NCBI RefSeq assembly: GCF_000876015.1
Contig: NZ_BBQM01000001.1
Coordinates: forward strand, 124,001 to 188,000
Source: Cupriavidus basilensis
Lineage (GTDB): Bacteria; Pseudomonadota; Gammaproteobacteria; Burkholderiales; Burkholderiaceae
Direction of reading: 5' to 3'
Length of the DNA: 64,000 nt
The notes beneath the pieces are model-generated. The model had not been told where the DNA came from. It ran no database searches and was given only the letters and a program-made list of their open reading frames with translations. Below are positions 1 through 9,263 of this stretch, piece by piece. Position 1 is the stretch's first letter. The number at the start of each line of letters is the position of its first letter. The translations under genes were made by a program, and so were the position numbers.

Positions 1-354
1 GTCCTTGAGGCCGTTGTGGCCGCCGGCGCCGCCGCCGCGCTTGAGCTTGACCGCGCCCGGCGGCAGGTCCATCTCGTCGTGGGCGACCAGGATCTCGTCG
101 GGCAGGATCTTGTAGAAGCGCGCCAGCGACACCACCGACAGCCCCGAGCGGTTCATGAAGGTGGACGGCTTGAGCAGCCAGATGTCCTGGTCCCACAGGC
201 GCGCGCGCGCGGCCAGCCCGTGGAAGCGGCCTTCCACGCGCAGCGTGGCGCCGCCCATGCGGGCAAGCTGGTCGACCAGCCAGAAGCCGGCGTTGTGGCG
301 GGTGGCTTCGTATTCCGCCCCGGGATTGCCGAGGCCGACGATGAGTTTGATCAT
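1..354 (-). CDS. pth: Peptidyl-tRNA hydrolase (3' end outside window)
   Basis: Releases tRNA from peptidyl-tRNAs that drop off ribosomes; a cytosolic, usually essential enzyme. The visible 118 N-terminal residues begin [12 protein letters not shown] and contain the family motifs [11 protein letters not shown] (catalytic His region), [10 protein letters not shown] and HDEMDLPPG, then the [12 protein letters not shown] loop. Families are usually about 190-200 residues, so roughly 80 residues lie beyond the left edge. It is the last visible gene of a minus-strand run after rplY, but a rho-independent terminator separates the two, so pth probably has its own promoter or depends on read-through. 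The start at the ATG of 352-354 gives the canonical N-terminus. Confidence 0.95.
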   Translation of the reverse strand, partial: MIKLIVGLGNPGAEYEATRHNAGFWLVDQLARMGGATLRVEGRFHGLAARARLWDQDIWLLKPSTFMNRSGLSVVSLARFYKILPDEILVAHDEMDLPPGAVKLKRGGGAGGHNGLKD

Positions 355-423
355 GCGTGCACTACGTGGGTGAGGGCGGCCAGAGGCCAAGCATACGCGA
401 AACGGCATGGGGACCGGCACGCG

Positions 424-450
424 AAAAAAAACCGCCGGACACGCCGGCGG
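424..450 (-). terminator. Rho-independent terminator after rplY
   Basis: Read on the minus strand, a 7-bp stem CCGCCGG/CCGGCGG (432-438 with 444-450, 5-nt loop) is followed directly by a run of eight T (424-431). It lies about 50 nt past the rplY stop and should end the prs-rplY transcript before pth. Confidence 0.85.
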
Positions 451-471
451 CTCTTTCTTGCCATTGCTGGT

Positions 472-491
472 GCGCGGCCCGCGGGCCGCGC
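472..491. repeat. 20-bp perfect palindrome, copy 1
   Basis: GCGCGGCCCGCGGGCCGCGC is its own reverse complement and sits 10 nt past the rplY stop, just before the terminator. An identical 20-mer lies at 9181-9200, also between genes. No T-run follows this palindrome, so it is not itself a classic terminator. Confidence 0.8.
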
Positions 492-500
492 TCAGGCAAC

Positions 501-1106
501 TCAGGCAGCGGGCGTTTCGCCGCCTTCGGCAGCTTCCGCGACGCCACCGGCCGGCAGCGAGATGCTGGCGACGGCGGGGTTTTCGTCACCGTGGGTGATG
601 GCGCTCACGCCCTTCGGCAGCTTCACGTCCGACAGGTGCAGGGTCTGGCCCAGCTCGCCCGCGCCCAGGTCCACCTCGATGAACTCGGGCAGGTCGGCCG
701 GCAGGCACGACACTTCCAGTTCGTTCAGGATGTGGTTGACGATGCCGTGGCCCAGCTTCACGCCCGGGGCGTTTTCCTGGTTGACGAAGTGCAGCGGCAC
801 CTTCACGTGGATCTTGTCCGAGGCCGACACGCGCTGGAAGTCGACGTGCAGCACCAGCGGCTTGAACGGGTGCATCTGGAACGCGCGCAGCAGGGCCTTC
901 TCGGCCTTGCCTTCCACTTCCAGGTCGAGGATCGACGAGTGGAACGCTTCCTTCTTCAGCGCGTGGAACAGCGCGTTGTGATCGAGTTCGATCATCTTGG
1001 GTTCGGCAGCGCCGCCATAGATGATGCCCGGGGTCTTGCCGGCGTTGCGCAGGCGGCGGCTCGCACCCGTTCCCTGTACGCTACGCTCGAAAGCTACGAC
1101 TTTCAT
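501..1106 (-). CDS. rplY: 50S ribosomal protein L25 (TL5/Ctc type, long form)
   Basis: Binds 5S rRNA in the large ribosomal subunit. The 201-residue product is the long, two-domain Ctc form: an N-terminal 5S-binding beta-barrel (about 1-90, with [13 protein letters not shown] and [19 protein letters not shown]) and a C-terminal beta domain (about 95-185, [30 protein letters not shown]), ending in an acidic, Ala-rich tail. The start ATG at 1104-1106 follows a TTGGAGTC ribosome-binding site. It lies 103 nt downstream of prs on the same strand; this prs-rplY-pth order is standard in Burkholderiaceae. A strong hairpin (1126-1149) stands in its leader. Confidence 0.95.
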   Translation of the reverse strand: MKVVAFERSVQGTGASRRLRNAGKTPGIIYGGAAEPKMIELDHNALFHALKKEAFHSSILDLEVEGKAEKALLRAFQMHPFKPLVLHVDFQRVSASDKIHVKVPLHFVNQENAPGVKLGHGIVNHILNELEVSCLPADLPEFIEVDLGAGELGQTLHLSDVKLPKGVSAITHGDENPAVASISLPAGGVAEAAEGGETPAA

Positions 1107-1125
1107 GATGACTCCAAATGTAAGA

Positions 1126-1149
1126 GGGCTGTCCGCGACCAGACAGCCC
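1126..1149. promoter_or_regulatory. Hairpin in the prs-rplY spacer
   Basis: GGGCTGTC (1126-1133) and GACAGCCC (1142-1149) form a perfect 8-bp stem with an 8-nt loop, ending about 20 nt before the rplY start. There is no T-run on the minus strand, so it looks more like a processing or leader structure than a terminator. L25 autoregulation is possible but not shown. Confidence 0.5.
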
Positions 1150-1209
1150 GATGAACCGGCAGGAAAGGGCTATTCGCCCCTGCCCGCCACAGTAAAGCCT
1201 TGAATTCTA

Positions 1210-2163
1210 TCAGGAATCGGCAAACAGCGACATGATCGAGTCGCCCTTGACGATCCGGGTAAAGGTTTCGGCCAGCAGCGGCGCGGTCGACAGCTGGCGG
1301 ATCTTGCCGGACTGGATGGCGTCGTCGCGCAGCGGGATGGTGTCGCACACCACCACTTCGTCCAGCTCGGAATCCGCGATGCGGGCAGCGGCGCCGCCCG
1401 ACAGCACCGGATGGGTGCAATAGGCGAAGACCTTCTGCGCGCCGCGCTCCTTGAGCACCTGGGCCGCCTTGCACAGCGTGCCGCCGGTGTCGATCATGTC
1501 GTCCATGATCACGCAGTTGCGGCCGTCGACTTCACCGATGATGTTCATCACCTCGGCCACGTTGGCCTTGGGGCGGCGCTTGTCGATGATGGCCAGGTCG
1601 CAGTTGAGCTGCTTGGCCAGCGCACGGGCGCGCACCACGCCGCCGACGTCGGGCGAGACCACCAGCAGGTCGCCGTAGTTCTTCTCGCGCAGGTCGCCCA
1701 GCAGGACCGGCGAGGCGTAGATGTTGTCGACGGGGATGTCGAAGAAGCCCTGGATCTGGTCGGCGTGCAGGTCCATCGTCAGGATGCGGTCGACGCCGGC
1801 GACTTCCAGCATGTTGGCCACCACCTTGGCCGAGATCGCGACGCGCGCCGAGCGCGGGCGGCGGTCCTGGCGGGCATAGCCGAAGTAGGGCATGGCGGCG
1901 GTGATGCTGCGTGCCGAGGCGCGCTTGAGCGCGTCGACCATCACCATCAGTTCCATCAGGTTGTCGTTGGTCGGCGCGCAGGTAGACTGCAGCACGATGA
2001 CGTGCTTGCCGCGAACGTTTTCCTGGATTTCGACTTGGACTTCGCCGTCGGAGAACCGGCCCACCTGTGCCTTCCCAAGGGGAATGCCGAGGTGCTGCAC
2101 GACAGCCTCCGCGAGTTTGGGGTTGGCGTTGCCGGTAAAAACCATCAAGCCTTCGCTGCTCAT
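1210..2163 (-). CDS. prs: Ribose-phosphate pyrophosphokinase (PRPP synthetase, class I)
   Basis: Makes 5-phosphoribosyl-1-pyrophosphate from ribose-5-phosphate and ATP, feeding purine, pyrimidine, NAD, histidine and tryptophan synthesis. Visible motifs are the N-terminal [11 protein letters not shown], the flexible-loop/ATP segment [15 protein letters not shown], the metal-binding [12 protein letters not shown], and the PRPP-binding [12 protein letters not shown]. Length (317 aa) is typical. The ATG at 2161-2163 was preferred to an in-frame GTG at 2172 because AGGTG lies 9 nt before it and it gives the family N-terminus [11 protein letters not shown]. The tRNA-Gln gene lies 85 bp upstream on the same strand, so the two are probably co-transcribed. 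The apt product (23.5 kb) uses the PRPP. Confidence 0.97.
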   Translation of the reverse strand: MSSEGLMVFTGNANPKLAEAVVQHLGIPLGKAQVGRFSDGEVQVEIQENVRGKHVIVLQSTCAPTNDNLMELMVMVDALKRASARSITAAMPYFGYARQDRRPRSARVAISAKVVANMLEVAGVDRILTMDLHADQIQGFFDIPVDNIYASPVLLGDLREKNYGDLLVVSPDVGGVVRARALAKQLNCDLAIIDKRRPKANVAEVMNIIGEVDGRNCVIMDDMIDTGGTLCKAAQVLKERGAQKVFAYCTHPVLSGGAAARIADSELDEVVVCDTIPLRDDAIQSGKIRQLSTAPLLAETFTRIVKGDSIMSLFADS

Positions 2164-2248
2164 TCGGTGCACCTGTCTTGCTGCTGGGGGGGACGACCGT
2201 CACCGGCTAGTGCCGGTGACGTATTCTGCGGATCTGCGAGGAATGTAA

Positions 2249-2325
2249 TGGCAGGGGAAGAAGGATTCGAACCTTCGAATGCCGGAATCAAAATCCGGTG
2301 CCTTGACCAACTTGGCGACTCCCCT
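2249..2325 (-). tRNA. tRNA-Gln (anticodon TTG)
   Basis: A 77-nt cloverleaf on the minus strand. The acceptor AGGGGAG pairs with TTCCCCT, followed by discriminator G and an encoded CCA (2249-2251). The anticodon stem CCGGA/TCCGG encloses the loop TTTTGAT with anticodon TTG, and the T-arm contains GGTTCGAATCC. It is sandwiched between ispE and prs, the usual place in this bacterial family. Confidence 0.97.
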
Positions 2326-2383
2326 ACACAACCGGGTCCGTCCATCGTCACATACAGCCAGCGTGACGCCGAACGAAAAACTA

Positions 2384-3262
2384 TCAAGCGAGCGCTGCGA
2401 GCGGGTGGCGGGACAAACTCCTCGCACACTTGCCATCCCATCCGGGTGGCAACCGTTCCAGTACCTGCTGCGCCGTCTGCTCGTCATCAAACCGTGCAAA
2501 CACGCAGGCGCCGGATCCGGTCATCCTTGCATGGGGACTGTATTGTCTCAACCATTCAAGGGCTCGGGCAACTTCGCCGAACTTCGCCGTTGCTATCGTT
2601 TCCAGATCGTTGCGACCGAAAGCGAATTTGTTTGTGCAAGCAGCGAAGACCGCAACTATAGAGATCGGCGTATCCCTTGTCAAGCGCCCGTCCGAAAAAA
2701 TTTCCGGGGTCGGGACGTGCTGGCGCGGATGGACGATCACGAACCAGCTCTCGGGCAGCTCGACCGTGGCCAGTTCCTCGCCGATGCCCTGCGCGAAGGC
2801 ATTCTCGCCGTGCAGGAAGAACGGCACGTCGGCGCCGAGCGTCAGGCCGATGCGCTTGAGTTCCTCGCGCGGCAGGCCCAGGCCCCACAGGTGGTTGAGC
2901 GCCATCAGCGTGGTGGCCGCGTCGGACGAGCCGCCGCCGATGCCGCCGCCCATCGGCAGCCGCTTGTCGATGGCGATGTCGGCGCCGAACGCGGTGCCGC
3001 CGGCCTGCTGCAGCGCGCGCGCCGCGCGCACGATCAGGTCCGAGTCGGCCGGCACGCCGGGCACCTCGGTGACGCGCTCGATGCGGCCGTCGTCGCGGCG
3101 GCGGAAGTCCAGCGTGTCGCTCCAGTCCACCAGTTGGAACACGGTCTGCAGCGTGTGGTAGCCGTCGGGGCGGCGCCCGGTCACGTGCAGGAAGAGATTG
3201 AGCTTGGCGGGCGCGGGGCAGCCGCGCAGTTCGGGCGGGGGCAGGGTGCGGGCAGTATTCAT
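2384..3262 (-). CDS. ispE: 4-diphosphocytidyl-2-C-methyl-D-erythritol kinase
   Basis: Phosphorylates CDP-methylerythritol at the 2-hydroxyl in the MEP pathway to isoprenoid precursors. A GHMP-fold kinase of 292 residues: the N-terminal [20 protein letters not shown] strand, the ATP-binding glycine loop [18 protein letters not shown] (about 95-112) and the C-terminal [11 protein letters not shown] motif are all present. The start at 3260-3262 is decided by the ATGA overlap with the lolB stop (translational coupling); a longer upstream reading frame overlaps lolB and is not credible. tRNA-Gln lies 58 bp downstream. Confidence 0.96.
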   Translation of the reverse strand: MNTARTLPPPELRGCPAPAKLNLFLHVTGRRPDGYHTLQTVFQLVDWSDTLDFRRRDDGRIERVTEVPGVPADSDLIVRAARALQQAGGTAFGADIAIDKRLPMGGGIGGGSSDAATTLMALNHLWGLGLPREELKRIGLTLGADVPFFLHGENAFAQGIGEELATVELPESWFVIVHPRQHVPTPEIFSDGRLTRDTPISIVAVFAACTNKFAFGRNDLETIATAKFGEVARALEWLRQYSPHARMTGSGACVFARFDDEQTAQQVLERLPPGWDGKCARSLSRHPLAALA

Positions 3263-3855
3263 TGGGCCTGTTCCGGGTCGATCACGAGGCGGACCGACAA
3301 GGGGTTGCTGTCGCCGTCGCGCGCAAGGTCGATGCGGCGCGGCTGCTGTGCGGCCGCATCCTGCCACGCGACGTAGCGCACGGTCCAGCCGTTCTGCGCC
3401 AGCGTGGCCAGGCGCCCGCTGTCGTCGCGCGTGGCGCGCGCGGGCGAGCCCGGCGCGGGCCGGCCGTACAGCCAGTCGCGCATGCCGGCCACCGGCAGCG
3501 AGAAGCCGAGGGCTTCCTCCAGCAGCGTGTCCACCTCGGGCGCGTTGCGCGGCGGCTGGTTGGGCAGGTCGAGCGTGGCGCCGGACGGCGTGGAAGTCAC
3601 CACGGCCAGGGTCTGGCCCAGCGGCGAGATCAGGTCGAGCCGCACGTTGCGGCCCTGCTCATGCCACTGGAAGCTGCCCTGCACGCCTTCGTCGCGGCCG
3701 TAGCGCACGTAGCTGGCGGCAAAGCGGCCCTTGAGGTCGCGCGCCTGCGCGGCCTCGCCGGTGTCGAACTGGCGGGTGGGCGTGATGCTGGCGCAGGCCG
3801 CGAGCCAGAGGGGCGCGGTCAGGCACAGCAGGGCTAGGCATCGGGATATGGGCAT
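3259..3855 (-). CDS. lolB: Outer-membrane lipoprotein receptor LolB
   Basis: Accepts lipoproteins from the periplasmic carrier LolA and inserts them into the inner leaflet of the outer membrane. The 198-residue product starts with a lipoprotein signal peptide ([21 protein letters not shown], lipobox LAAC, predicted lipid-modified Cys21). A LolB beta-barrel follows, with [11 protein letters not shown] and [19 protein letters not shown]. Its stop overlaps the ispE start by four bases. The TPR protein lies 126 bp upstream on the same strand. Identification rests on the signal, the fold-like strand pattern and the lolB-ispE-prs neighbourhood. Confidence 0.92.
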   Translation of the reverse strand: MPISRCLALLCLTAPLWLAACASITPTRQFDTGEAAQARDLKGRFAASYVRYGRDEGVQGSFQWHEQGRNVRLDLISPLGQTLAVVTSTPSGATLDLPNQPPRNAPEVDTLLEEALGFSLPVAGMRDWLYGRPAPGSPARATRDDSGRLATLAQNGWTVRYVAWQDAAAQQPRRIDLARDGDSNPLSVRLVIDPEQAQ

Positions 3856-3980
3856 GGGTGTCTGGCGCCCGCGCCGGCGGCGCGGGCGGCGGGCCTTCCT
3901 CCCGGCGCGGGCCGGAAGGAAGCGGGTGGATCATCGGACGCGGCGAACAGAGGCGAACGTCGGCGAAGGCAGGCGCGGGC

Positions 3981-5867
3981 CTACTTGGACAGCGCCGACA
4001 GCGGCACGTTGTAGCGGCGCAGGGTGTCGATCAGGATCACGTTGTCCGGCTCGATCTTGGCGGCTTCGGTCCAGGTCTTGCGCGCCTCGTCCTGCTGGCC
4101 GAGCTGCCAGAGGACCTCGCCCAGATGGGCGCCGATCTCGGCCTCGGGCGCCCGGGCGTAGGCGTTGCGCAGCAGTTCGGCGGCCGGCTGGAGCTGGCCC
4201 AGGCGGAATTTGACCCAGGCCAGGCTGTCCATGATGTAGGGATCGTCCGGGCCCAGCGCCGAAGCCTTCTCGAGCAGCTGCAGCGCCTCGGGCAGGCGCA
4301 CGTTGCGGTCGGCCAGCGAGTAGCCGAGCGCGTTGTAGCCCTGCTTCTGCTCGGGCTGCATGGCGATCACCCGGCGCAGCAGCGTCTCCATGCTGTCGTA
4401 GCGCTTCTCGCGCTCGTCGAGCATGGCCAGCTCGTAGACCCAGTCGGAGTTGTCGGGCTCGGCCGTGGTCCGCTCTTCCAGCACCTTGCGGGCGCGGCCG
4501 TAGGCCTTGGCGTCGAGCAGCATGCCGACCTCGGCCTGGCGTATCGCGGTCATGCGCTGCGCGCGCTGGTCCGGCTCGGCGATGTCCTCGCTGTCGGCCA
4601 GCATGTCGTTGAAGACGGCCTGGGCATCGTCGAGCTTGCCCATGCGGCCCAGCAGCTGCGCGCGCTTCACCGCGGCGGCTGGCGCCAGGCGGCTGTCGTC
4701 GATGCGGTCGAGCCAGGCCACCGCGGCCGGGTAGTCCTTCTTTTCCTCGGCGATCTGCGCCAGGTACTGGTAGGCGATGTCTGGGCTGGCGGTCGGCACC
4801 TGGCCGGCCAGCTGCAGGTATTCCTTCAGGTACTGCTCGGCCTCGTCGTAGCGCTTGGACTGCAGGCTGGTCAGGCCGAGCGCGAGCGGCACGCGCGGGT
4901 CCTTCGGCGCGATCTTGCGCAGGGTCTCGAACTCGGCGCGCGCGGCCTGCAGGTCGTTCTGCTGCAGGTACAGGCGGGCCAGCGTGATGTGCCCGTTGAT
5001 CGAGACCGGCGCCTTGTCGACGAAGGCTTTCAGTCCGGCGATGGCCTGGTCGGGCGCGCCGTCCGCGCGCAGCTCGGCGGCCATCAGCGCGGCCGCCTCG
5101 TAGTCGGGCCGCATGCGCAGCGTCTGGTCGAGCTCGGTCAGCGCGCCGGGGATGTCGTTGGCGGCTTCCCTGGCGCGGGCCAGCGCGAGGTGGGTCTCGG
5201 CCGAGCCCATATCGTTGGCCACCAGGCGCCGCAGCAGGGCGGCGGCGCCGGCCGGGTCGCTGGTGCGCGAGAGCTGCTGCTGCATCTGCAGGATCGCGTC
5301 CGGCCGGTGGCCCGGCGGCACGCCGTTGAGCTGCAGCGCGAGCAGCGGCTCGGCCTCGTCCCAGCGGGCGCTCAGCACCAGCAGGGTGGACAGCACCTGG
5401 CGCGCGCCCGCCGAAGTGGGCGCAAGCTCGGTCCACAGGCGCGCGGCCTCCAGCGCCTGCGGGGCGCTGCGCGCGTTGAACGCGATCTCGGTGGCGCGCT
5501 GGGCGAAGCGCGGGTCGCGCGTGTTGCGGGCCAGTTCCAGGTAGGTCTGGTAGGCCGGGCCGATCACGCCGCGCTGCACGGAAATCTCCGCGGCCAGCAC
5601 GCGGTACAGGATGTCGCCGGTCAGCGGCACCGCCGGCAGCGGCATCTTGGGCGGCAGCGGGTTGGAGCGGGCCGGCGCCGGCGCGGCTTCCGCGGCGAGC
5701 GTGAGCGGACGGGCGTCGGCGGCATGGCCGGCGAGCGGAGCCAGGGCGCAGACCGCCAGCGCGGCCGCGGCGATGGCCGCCAGCCTGTGACGCAGGGGCC
5801 GCCGGGCCGGCCGGGCAAGGATGGAGTCAGCGGGGGTCATCGAGGTACGGTCCAGACGGTCCGACAT
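3981..5867 (-). CDS. Secreted tetratricopeptide-repeat protein
   Basis: A 628-residue periplasmic or envelope scaffold of unknown partner. After an N-terminal signal segment (hydrophobic core about residues 30-50, cleavage near GHAADA), the rest is helical TPR-like repeats. Examples are AYQTYLELARNTRDPRFAQR, ARLYLQQNDLQAARAEFETL, YEAMLDER-type helices and the C-terminal LAWVKFRLGQLQPAAELL. The ATG at 5865-5867 was chosen because GGAG precedes it by 11 nt; a longer TTG-initiated version (to 5891) exists. It lies upstream of lolB in the same direction and divergent from mutM, as in other Burkholderiaceae. A role in envelope assembly is inferred only from its location. Confidence 0.85.
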   Translation of the reverse strand: MSDRLDRTSMTPADSILARPARRPLRHRLAAIAAAALAVCALAPLAGHAADARPLTLAAEAAPAPARSNPLPPKMPLPAVPLTGDILYRVLAAEISVQRGVIGPAYQTYLELARNTRDPRFAQRATEIAFNARSAPQALEAARLWTELAPTSAGARQVLSTLLVLSARWDEAEPLLALQLNGVPPGHRPDAILQMQQQLSRTSDPAGAAALLRRLVANDMGSAETHLALARAREAANDIPGALTELDQTLRMRPDYEAAALMAAELRADGAPDQAIAGLKAFVDKAPVSINGHITLARLYLQQNDLQAARAEFETLRKIAPKDPRVPLALGLTSLQSKRYDEAEQYLKEYLQLAGQVPTASPDIAYQYLAQIAEEKKDYPAAVAWLDRIDDSRLAPAAAVKRAQLLGRMGKLDDAQAVFNDMLADSEDIAEPDQRAQRMTAIRQAEVGMLLDAKAYGRARKVLEERTTAEPDNSDWVYELAMLDEREKRYDSMETLLRRVIAMQPEQKQGYNALGYSLADRNVRLPEALQLLEKASALGPDDPYIMDSLAWVKFRLGQLQPAAELLRNAYARAPEAEIGAHLGEVLWQLGQQDEARKTWTEAAKIEPDNVILIDTLRRYNVPLSALSK

Positions 5868-6016
5868 GTGGGTGGGTGCTCCAGCACGCAAAAGCGCAGA
5901 TGCGATGGGATAGTTAAGGGCATTGTAGCCTGCCGTTACAATGCCTTGCTTGTCCGCGTGGCGCCAGCCGGCATGGGGCTTCTGGCGGTTTGAGTGGCTT
6001 GGAAGGGAGAGGTTCG

Positions 6017-6946
6017 ATGCCTGAGTTGCCGGAGGTCGAAGTGACCCGGCGCGGCTTGCTGCCGCACGTGGTCGGCCGGCGTATCGCCGAGGTCGTGGTG
6101 CGCCATCGCGGCCTGCGCTGGCCGGTGGAAACCGGGCTGGAGGCGCAACTGGCCGGGCGCGTGGTCGCGCGCATCGAGCGGCGCGGCAAGTACCTGCTGC
6201 TGGAGTGCGTGCGGGCGGCCCCGCACGCTGATGGGGCGCCGGGCCCGGCCGCCGTGGCGGGTCCGGCGCCTGGGTCGCCGCCCGGCGGCGAGCGCGGCTG
6301 GCTGCTGATCCACCTCGGCATGACCGGCACGCTGCGGGTGCTGCCGCAGGCGCCGCCGCCGGGCGCGCACGATCACCTCGACCTGGTCCTGGCCGGGGCG
6401 GACGGAGATGGCGCCGCGGCGCCGCTCGTGCTGCGCTTTCGCGATCCGCGCCGCTTCGGCGCGGTGCTGTGGAGCGCGCTGGCGGAGGCCGAGCTCGAGA
6501 CCCATCCGCTGCTGCGCGGGCTCGGCATCGAGCCTTTCGACGCGCGCTTCGACGGCGCCTGGCTGCACCGCCACGGGCGCGGCCGCAGCGCGGCCATCAA
6601 GACCGTGCTGCTGGCCGGCAACATCGTGGTCGGCGTGGGCAACATCTACGCCTCCGAGAGTTTGTTCGCCGCCGGCATCCGCCCGACCACGCCGGCCGGG
6701 CGGCTGTCGCTGGCGCGCTGCGAGCGGCTGGCCGCGGCCGTGCGCGACACGCTGGCGCGCGCCATCGAGCGCGGCGGCAGCACCCTGCGCGATTTCGTCG
6801 GCAGCGACGGCAGCAGCGGCTACTTCCAGCTCGACTGCGCGGTGTACGACCGCGCCGGCCATCCGTGCCGGGTGTGCGGCACGACCATCCGGCAGATCGT
6901 GCAGGGCCAGCGCTCCACCTTCTATTGCCCGACCTGCCAGCGTTGA
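6017..6946 (+). CDS. mutM: Formamidopyrimidine-DNA glycosylase / AP lyase
   Basis: Removes 8-oxoguanine and formamidopyrimidines from DNA and nicks the abasic site. The start at 6017 gives the essential N-terminal PELPEVE (Pro2 is the Schiff-base nucleophile, Glu3 the acid) and follows a purine-rich GGAAGGGAGAGG site. Other motifs are GMTGTLRV, the H2TH segment [11 protein letters not shown], and the C-terminal zinc finger CRVC-x16-CPTC (residues about 286-306). At 309 residues it is longer than the usual 270-275 because of a Gly/Pro/Ala-rich insertion near residues 76-95. It works with MutY, encoded 2.3 kb downstream on the same strand (the GO system). Confidence 0.97.
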   Translation: MPELPEVEVTRRGLLPHVVGRRIAEVVVRHRGLRWPVETGLEAQLAGRVVARIERRGKYLLLECVRAAPHADGAPGPAAVAGPAPGSPPGGERGWLLIHLGMTGTLRVLPQAPPPGAHDHLDLVLAGADGDGAAAPLVLRFRDPRRFGAVLWSALAEAELETHPLLRGLGIEPFDARFDGAWLHRHGRGRSAAIKTVLLAGNIVVGVGNIYASESLFAAGIRPTTPAGRLSLARCERLAAAVRDTLARAIERGGSTLRDFVGSDGSSGYFQLDCAVYDRAGHPCRVCGTTIRQIVQGQRSTFYCPTCQR

Positions 6947-6950
6947 GCGG

Positions 6951-6979
6951 CGCCCGGCGAAGTGCTTCGCGGGCGTCTT
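6951..6979 (+). terminator. Probable terminator after mutM
   Basis: Directly after the stop codon, CGCCC-G-GCGAA pairs with TTCGC-GGGCG (6951-6961 with 6966-6975, one bulged G, loop GTGC) and is followed by TCTT. The stem is strong but the T-run is short. Confidence 0.5.
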
Positions 6980-7205
6980 GCGGCTGGTGCCGCGCGTACC
7001 CGATGGGCCGGCGCAACACCGCGGCCCGCGGGCGCTTCTAATTTCACAAAAGTGCGCCGGAAACCTGTATCTTCGATAACGTAAAAAAGTGTTACAGAAT
7101 ACACAGCCGAATACTCAGCCCCTGCGCCGGCGCGAGCCGGCGTAGACGCCTGCGCCAGGCCCGTGATGCCGCCGCGGGGGCTGATCGCTCAAGATCCCAG
7201 TACCA

Positions 7206-9143
7206 ATGACAACCCTCGCCCTTCAATTCGAACAGTACGGCGCCTGGAGAACCGGGGTACTCGATTCCCTGGCCGAATTCCGTGGCTGGCTGCAGCAGCA
7301 CGACCTCTACGACGCCCAGGCCGACGAGCGCGCGCAGCGCATCCAGAGCGTGCTCAAGAGCGACCGGCTCAAGGTGGCGTTCATCGCCGAGTTCTCGCGC
7401 GGCAAGAGCGAACTGATCAACGCGATCTTCTTCGCCGACTACGGCCGGCGCATCCTGCCGTCGTCGGCCGGGCGCACCACCATGTGCCCGACCGAGCTGC
7501 GCTACGACGAGACCGAGGCGCCCTGCATCCGCCTGCTGCCGATCGAGACGCGCCTGCAGGAAGCCTCCACCGCCGACTTCCTCGACGTCGACTCGCACTG
7601 GCACACCGTGCCGCTCGACCCGTCCTCGCCCGACGGCATGCTCGACGCCTTCCGCCACGTGATCGAGACCAGCCGCGTCACGCGCGAGATGGCCGAGTCG
7701 CTGGGCCTGTACAACGACAAGGACCCCGACGCCGCCTACGCGCTCGACGCCGACGGCATGGTCGAGATCTCGCGCTGGCGCCACGCGGTGATCAACTTCC
7801 CGCATCCGCTGCTGCGCCAGGGCCTGGTGATCCTCGACACGCCGGGCCTCAACGCCATCGGCACCGAGCCGGAACTGACGCTGCGCCTGATCCCCGATGC
7901 GCACGTGGTGGTGTTCATGCTGGCCGCCGACGCCGGTGTTACCAAGAGCGACCTCGACCTGTGGCGCAGCCATGTCAGCGCGGGGCACCGCAAGGGCTGC
8001 CTGGCGGTGCTCAACAAGATCGACGGCCTGTGGGACCCGCTCAAGTCGCCGGCCGAGACCGCCGCGGAGATCACGCGCCAGGTCACCTCCAGCGCGCAGG
8101 TGCTGGGCATCGACGAGGCGCGCGTCTACCCGGTGTCGGCGCAGAAGGGCCTGGTCGCCAAGGTGACGCACGACGACGACCTGCTCGTGCGCAGCGGCCT
8201 GCCGCAGTTCGAGCACGTGCTGTCGGACCAGTTGATCCCGCAGCGGCGCGAGATCGTCGCCGACCAGGTGCAGCGCGCCGTCGAGGAGATGGCGCGCGGC
8301 GCGCAGCAACTGCTGCAAAGCCGCCGCCGCAGCATCGTCGAGCAGTTGTTCGAGCTGCGCGGGCTGCGCGGCAAGAACCACGCGATGGTCAAGCACATGC
8401 TCTCGCGCGTGCAGTCCGAGAAGGAGGAGTTCGAGCAGAGCATCGCCAAGTTCCAGGCGCTGCGGCTGGTGTTCGGCCGGCACAGCGCCGACATCATCAA
8501 GAGCCTGCAGTTGCGCGACGTGCGCAGCACCATGCGCGAGCGCCGCGAGCAGATGAAGGAGCGCTTCTTCTCGCGCGGCCTGCGCGAGGACATGGACAGC
8601 CTGTTCGCGCGGCTGGTCGAGCTGGTCAGCGAGGCCGACCAGAAGATCGCCCAGCTGCACCAGCTCACCGACAGCATGTACCGCCGCTTCAATGCCGAGC
8701 ACGGCTTCACGCTGCCGGCGCCGATCCAGTTCGTCACCGCGCGCTACGTCAGCGAGCTGCAGGCCACGCTGGCGCTGGCCAACACGCATTTCGGCGCCAT
8801 GAGCATGCTCACGCGCTCGCGTCCGCAACTGGTGCAGAGCGCGTTCTCGACCATCGCCAGCCGCGTGCTGGAGACCTTCCGCGACCTCAACCGCGACATC
8901 GAGATCTGGCTCAAGTCGGTGATGACGCCGCTCGAGGCGCAGGTGCGCGAGCACCAGAAGCAGCTGCGCCGCCGCGTCGATTCGATCGAGCGCATCCATG
9001 AAGCCACCGACACGCTCGAGAGCCGCATCGCGCAGCTCGAGGAAGTGCTCAACGGCCTGGACGACCGCAGCGGGCGCATCGAAGCCTATGCCCGGCAGAT
9101 CCTGCGGCCCGAGAGCAGCGGCCACGCGCGGGCGGCGGCCTGA
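7206..9143 (+). CDS. Dynamin-like large GTPase
   Basis: A 645-residue member of the bacterial dynamin-family GTPases, which remodel or protect membranes; its partner here is unknown. G-motifs are visible: P-loop FIAEFSRGKSELIN (about residues 60-73), G2 SAGRTTMCPTEL, G3 VILDTPGLNAIG (about 209-220) and G4 LNKIDGLWD (about 268-276). Long charged helices and predicted coiled coil occupy residues 360-640. Only one copy is present, whereas some bacterial dynamins occur as tandem pairs. It lies between mutM and mutY on the same strand, with an AT-rich leader (7040-7110) that probably holds its promoter. No membrane-spanning segment is obvious. Confidence 0.85.
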   Translation: MTTLALQFEQYGAWRTGVLDSLAEFRGWLQQHDLYDAQADERAQRIQSVLKSDRLKVAFIAEFSRGKSELINAIFFADYGRRILPSSAGRTTMCPTELRYDETEAPCIRLLPIETRLQEASTADFLDVDSHWHTVPLDPSSPDGMLDAFRHVIETSRVTREMAESLGLYNDKDPDAAYALDADGMVEISRWRHAVINFPHPLLRQGLVILDTPGLNAIGTEPELTLRLIPDAHVVVFMLAADAGVTKSDLDLWRSHVSAGHRKGCLAVLNKIDGLWDPLKSPAETAAEITRQVTSSAQVLGIDEARVYPVSAQKGLVAKVTHDDDLLVRSGLPQFEHVLSDQLIPQRREIVADQVQRAVEEMARGAQQLLQSRRRSIVEQLFELRGLRGKNHAMVKHMLSRVQSEKEEFEQSIAKFQALRLVFGRHSADIIKSLQLRDVRSTMRERREQMKERFFSRGLREDMDSLFARLVELVSEADQKIAQLHQLTDSMYRRFNAEHGFTLPAPIQFVTARYVSELQATLALANTHFGAMSMLTRSRPQLVQSAFSTIASRVLETFRDLNRDIEIWLKSVMTPLEAQVREHQKQLRRRVDSIERIHEATDTLESRIAQLEEVLNGLDDRSGRIEAYARQILRPESSGHARAAA

Positions 9144-9172
9144 AGGCAGTCTGTAGGCAGTCTGAAGGCGGC
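9140..9172. repeat. Three tandem 11-bp units
   Basis: CTGAAGGCAGT, CTGTAGGCAGT and CTGAAGGCGGC follow each other without gaps and begin one base before the TGA stop of the GTPase gene. This could be a small variable-number repeat that shifts the distance to the following palindrome. Confidence 0.7.
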
Positions 9173-9180
9173 ATGAAGCA

Positions 9181-9200
9181 GCGCGGCCCGCGGGCCGCGC
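9181..9200. repeat. 20-bp perfect palindrome, copy 2
   Basis: Identical to the palindrome at 472-491 (GCGCGGCCCGCGGGCCGCGC) and again intergenic, between the GTPase gene and mutY. Shorter relatives containing GGCCCGCGGGC occur at about 7023 and 18359, also between genes. Confidence 0.8.
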
Positions 9201-9263
9201 CGCGGGAGGCGGTATCATGACGCGCCGCCGCTCCCGGCGCCGCCTTTGCCCGCCACGTCCCCG

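Noticed and set aside
16..981. Long plus-strand frames opposite rplY and pth, and similar long frames opposite uvrA and the fused UvrA
   Set aside because: Antisense shadows of clear genes; high GC content suppresses stop codons on the opposite strand.
2163..2172. GTG start three codons upstream for prs
   Set aside because: The ribosome-binding AGGTG overlaps it and fits the ATG at 2161-2163 better.
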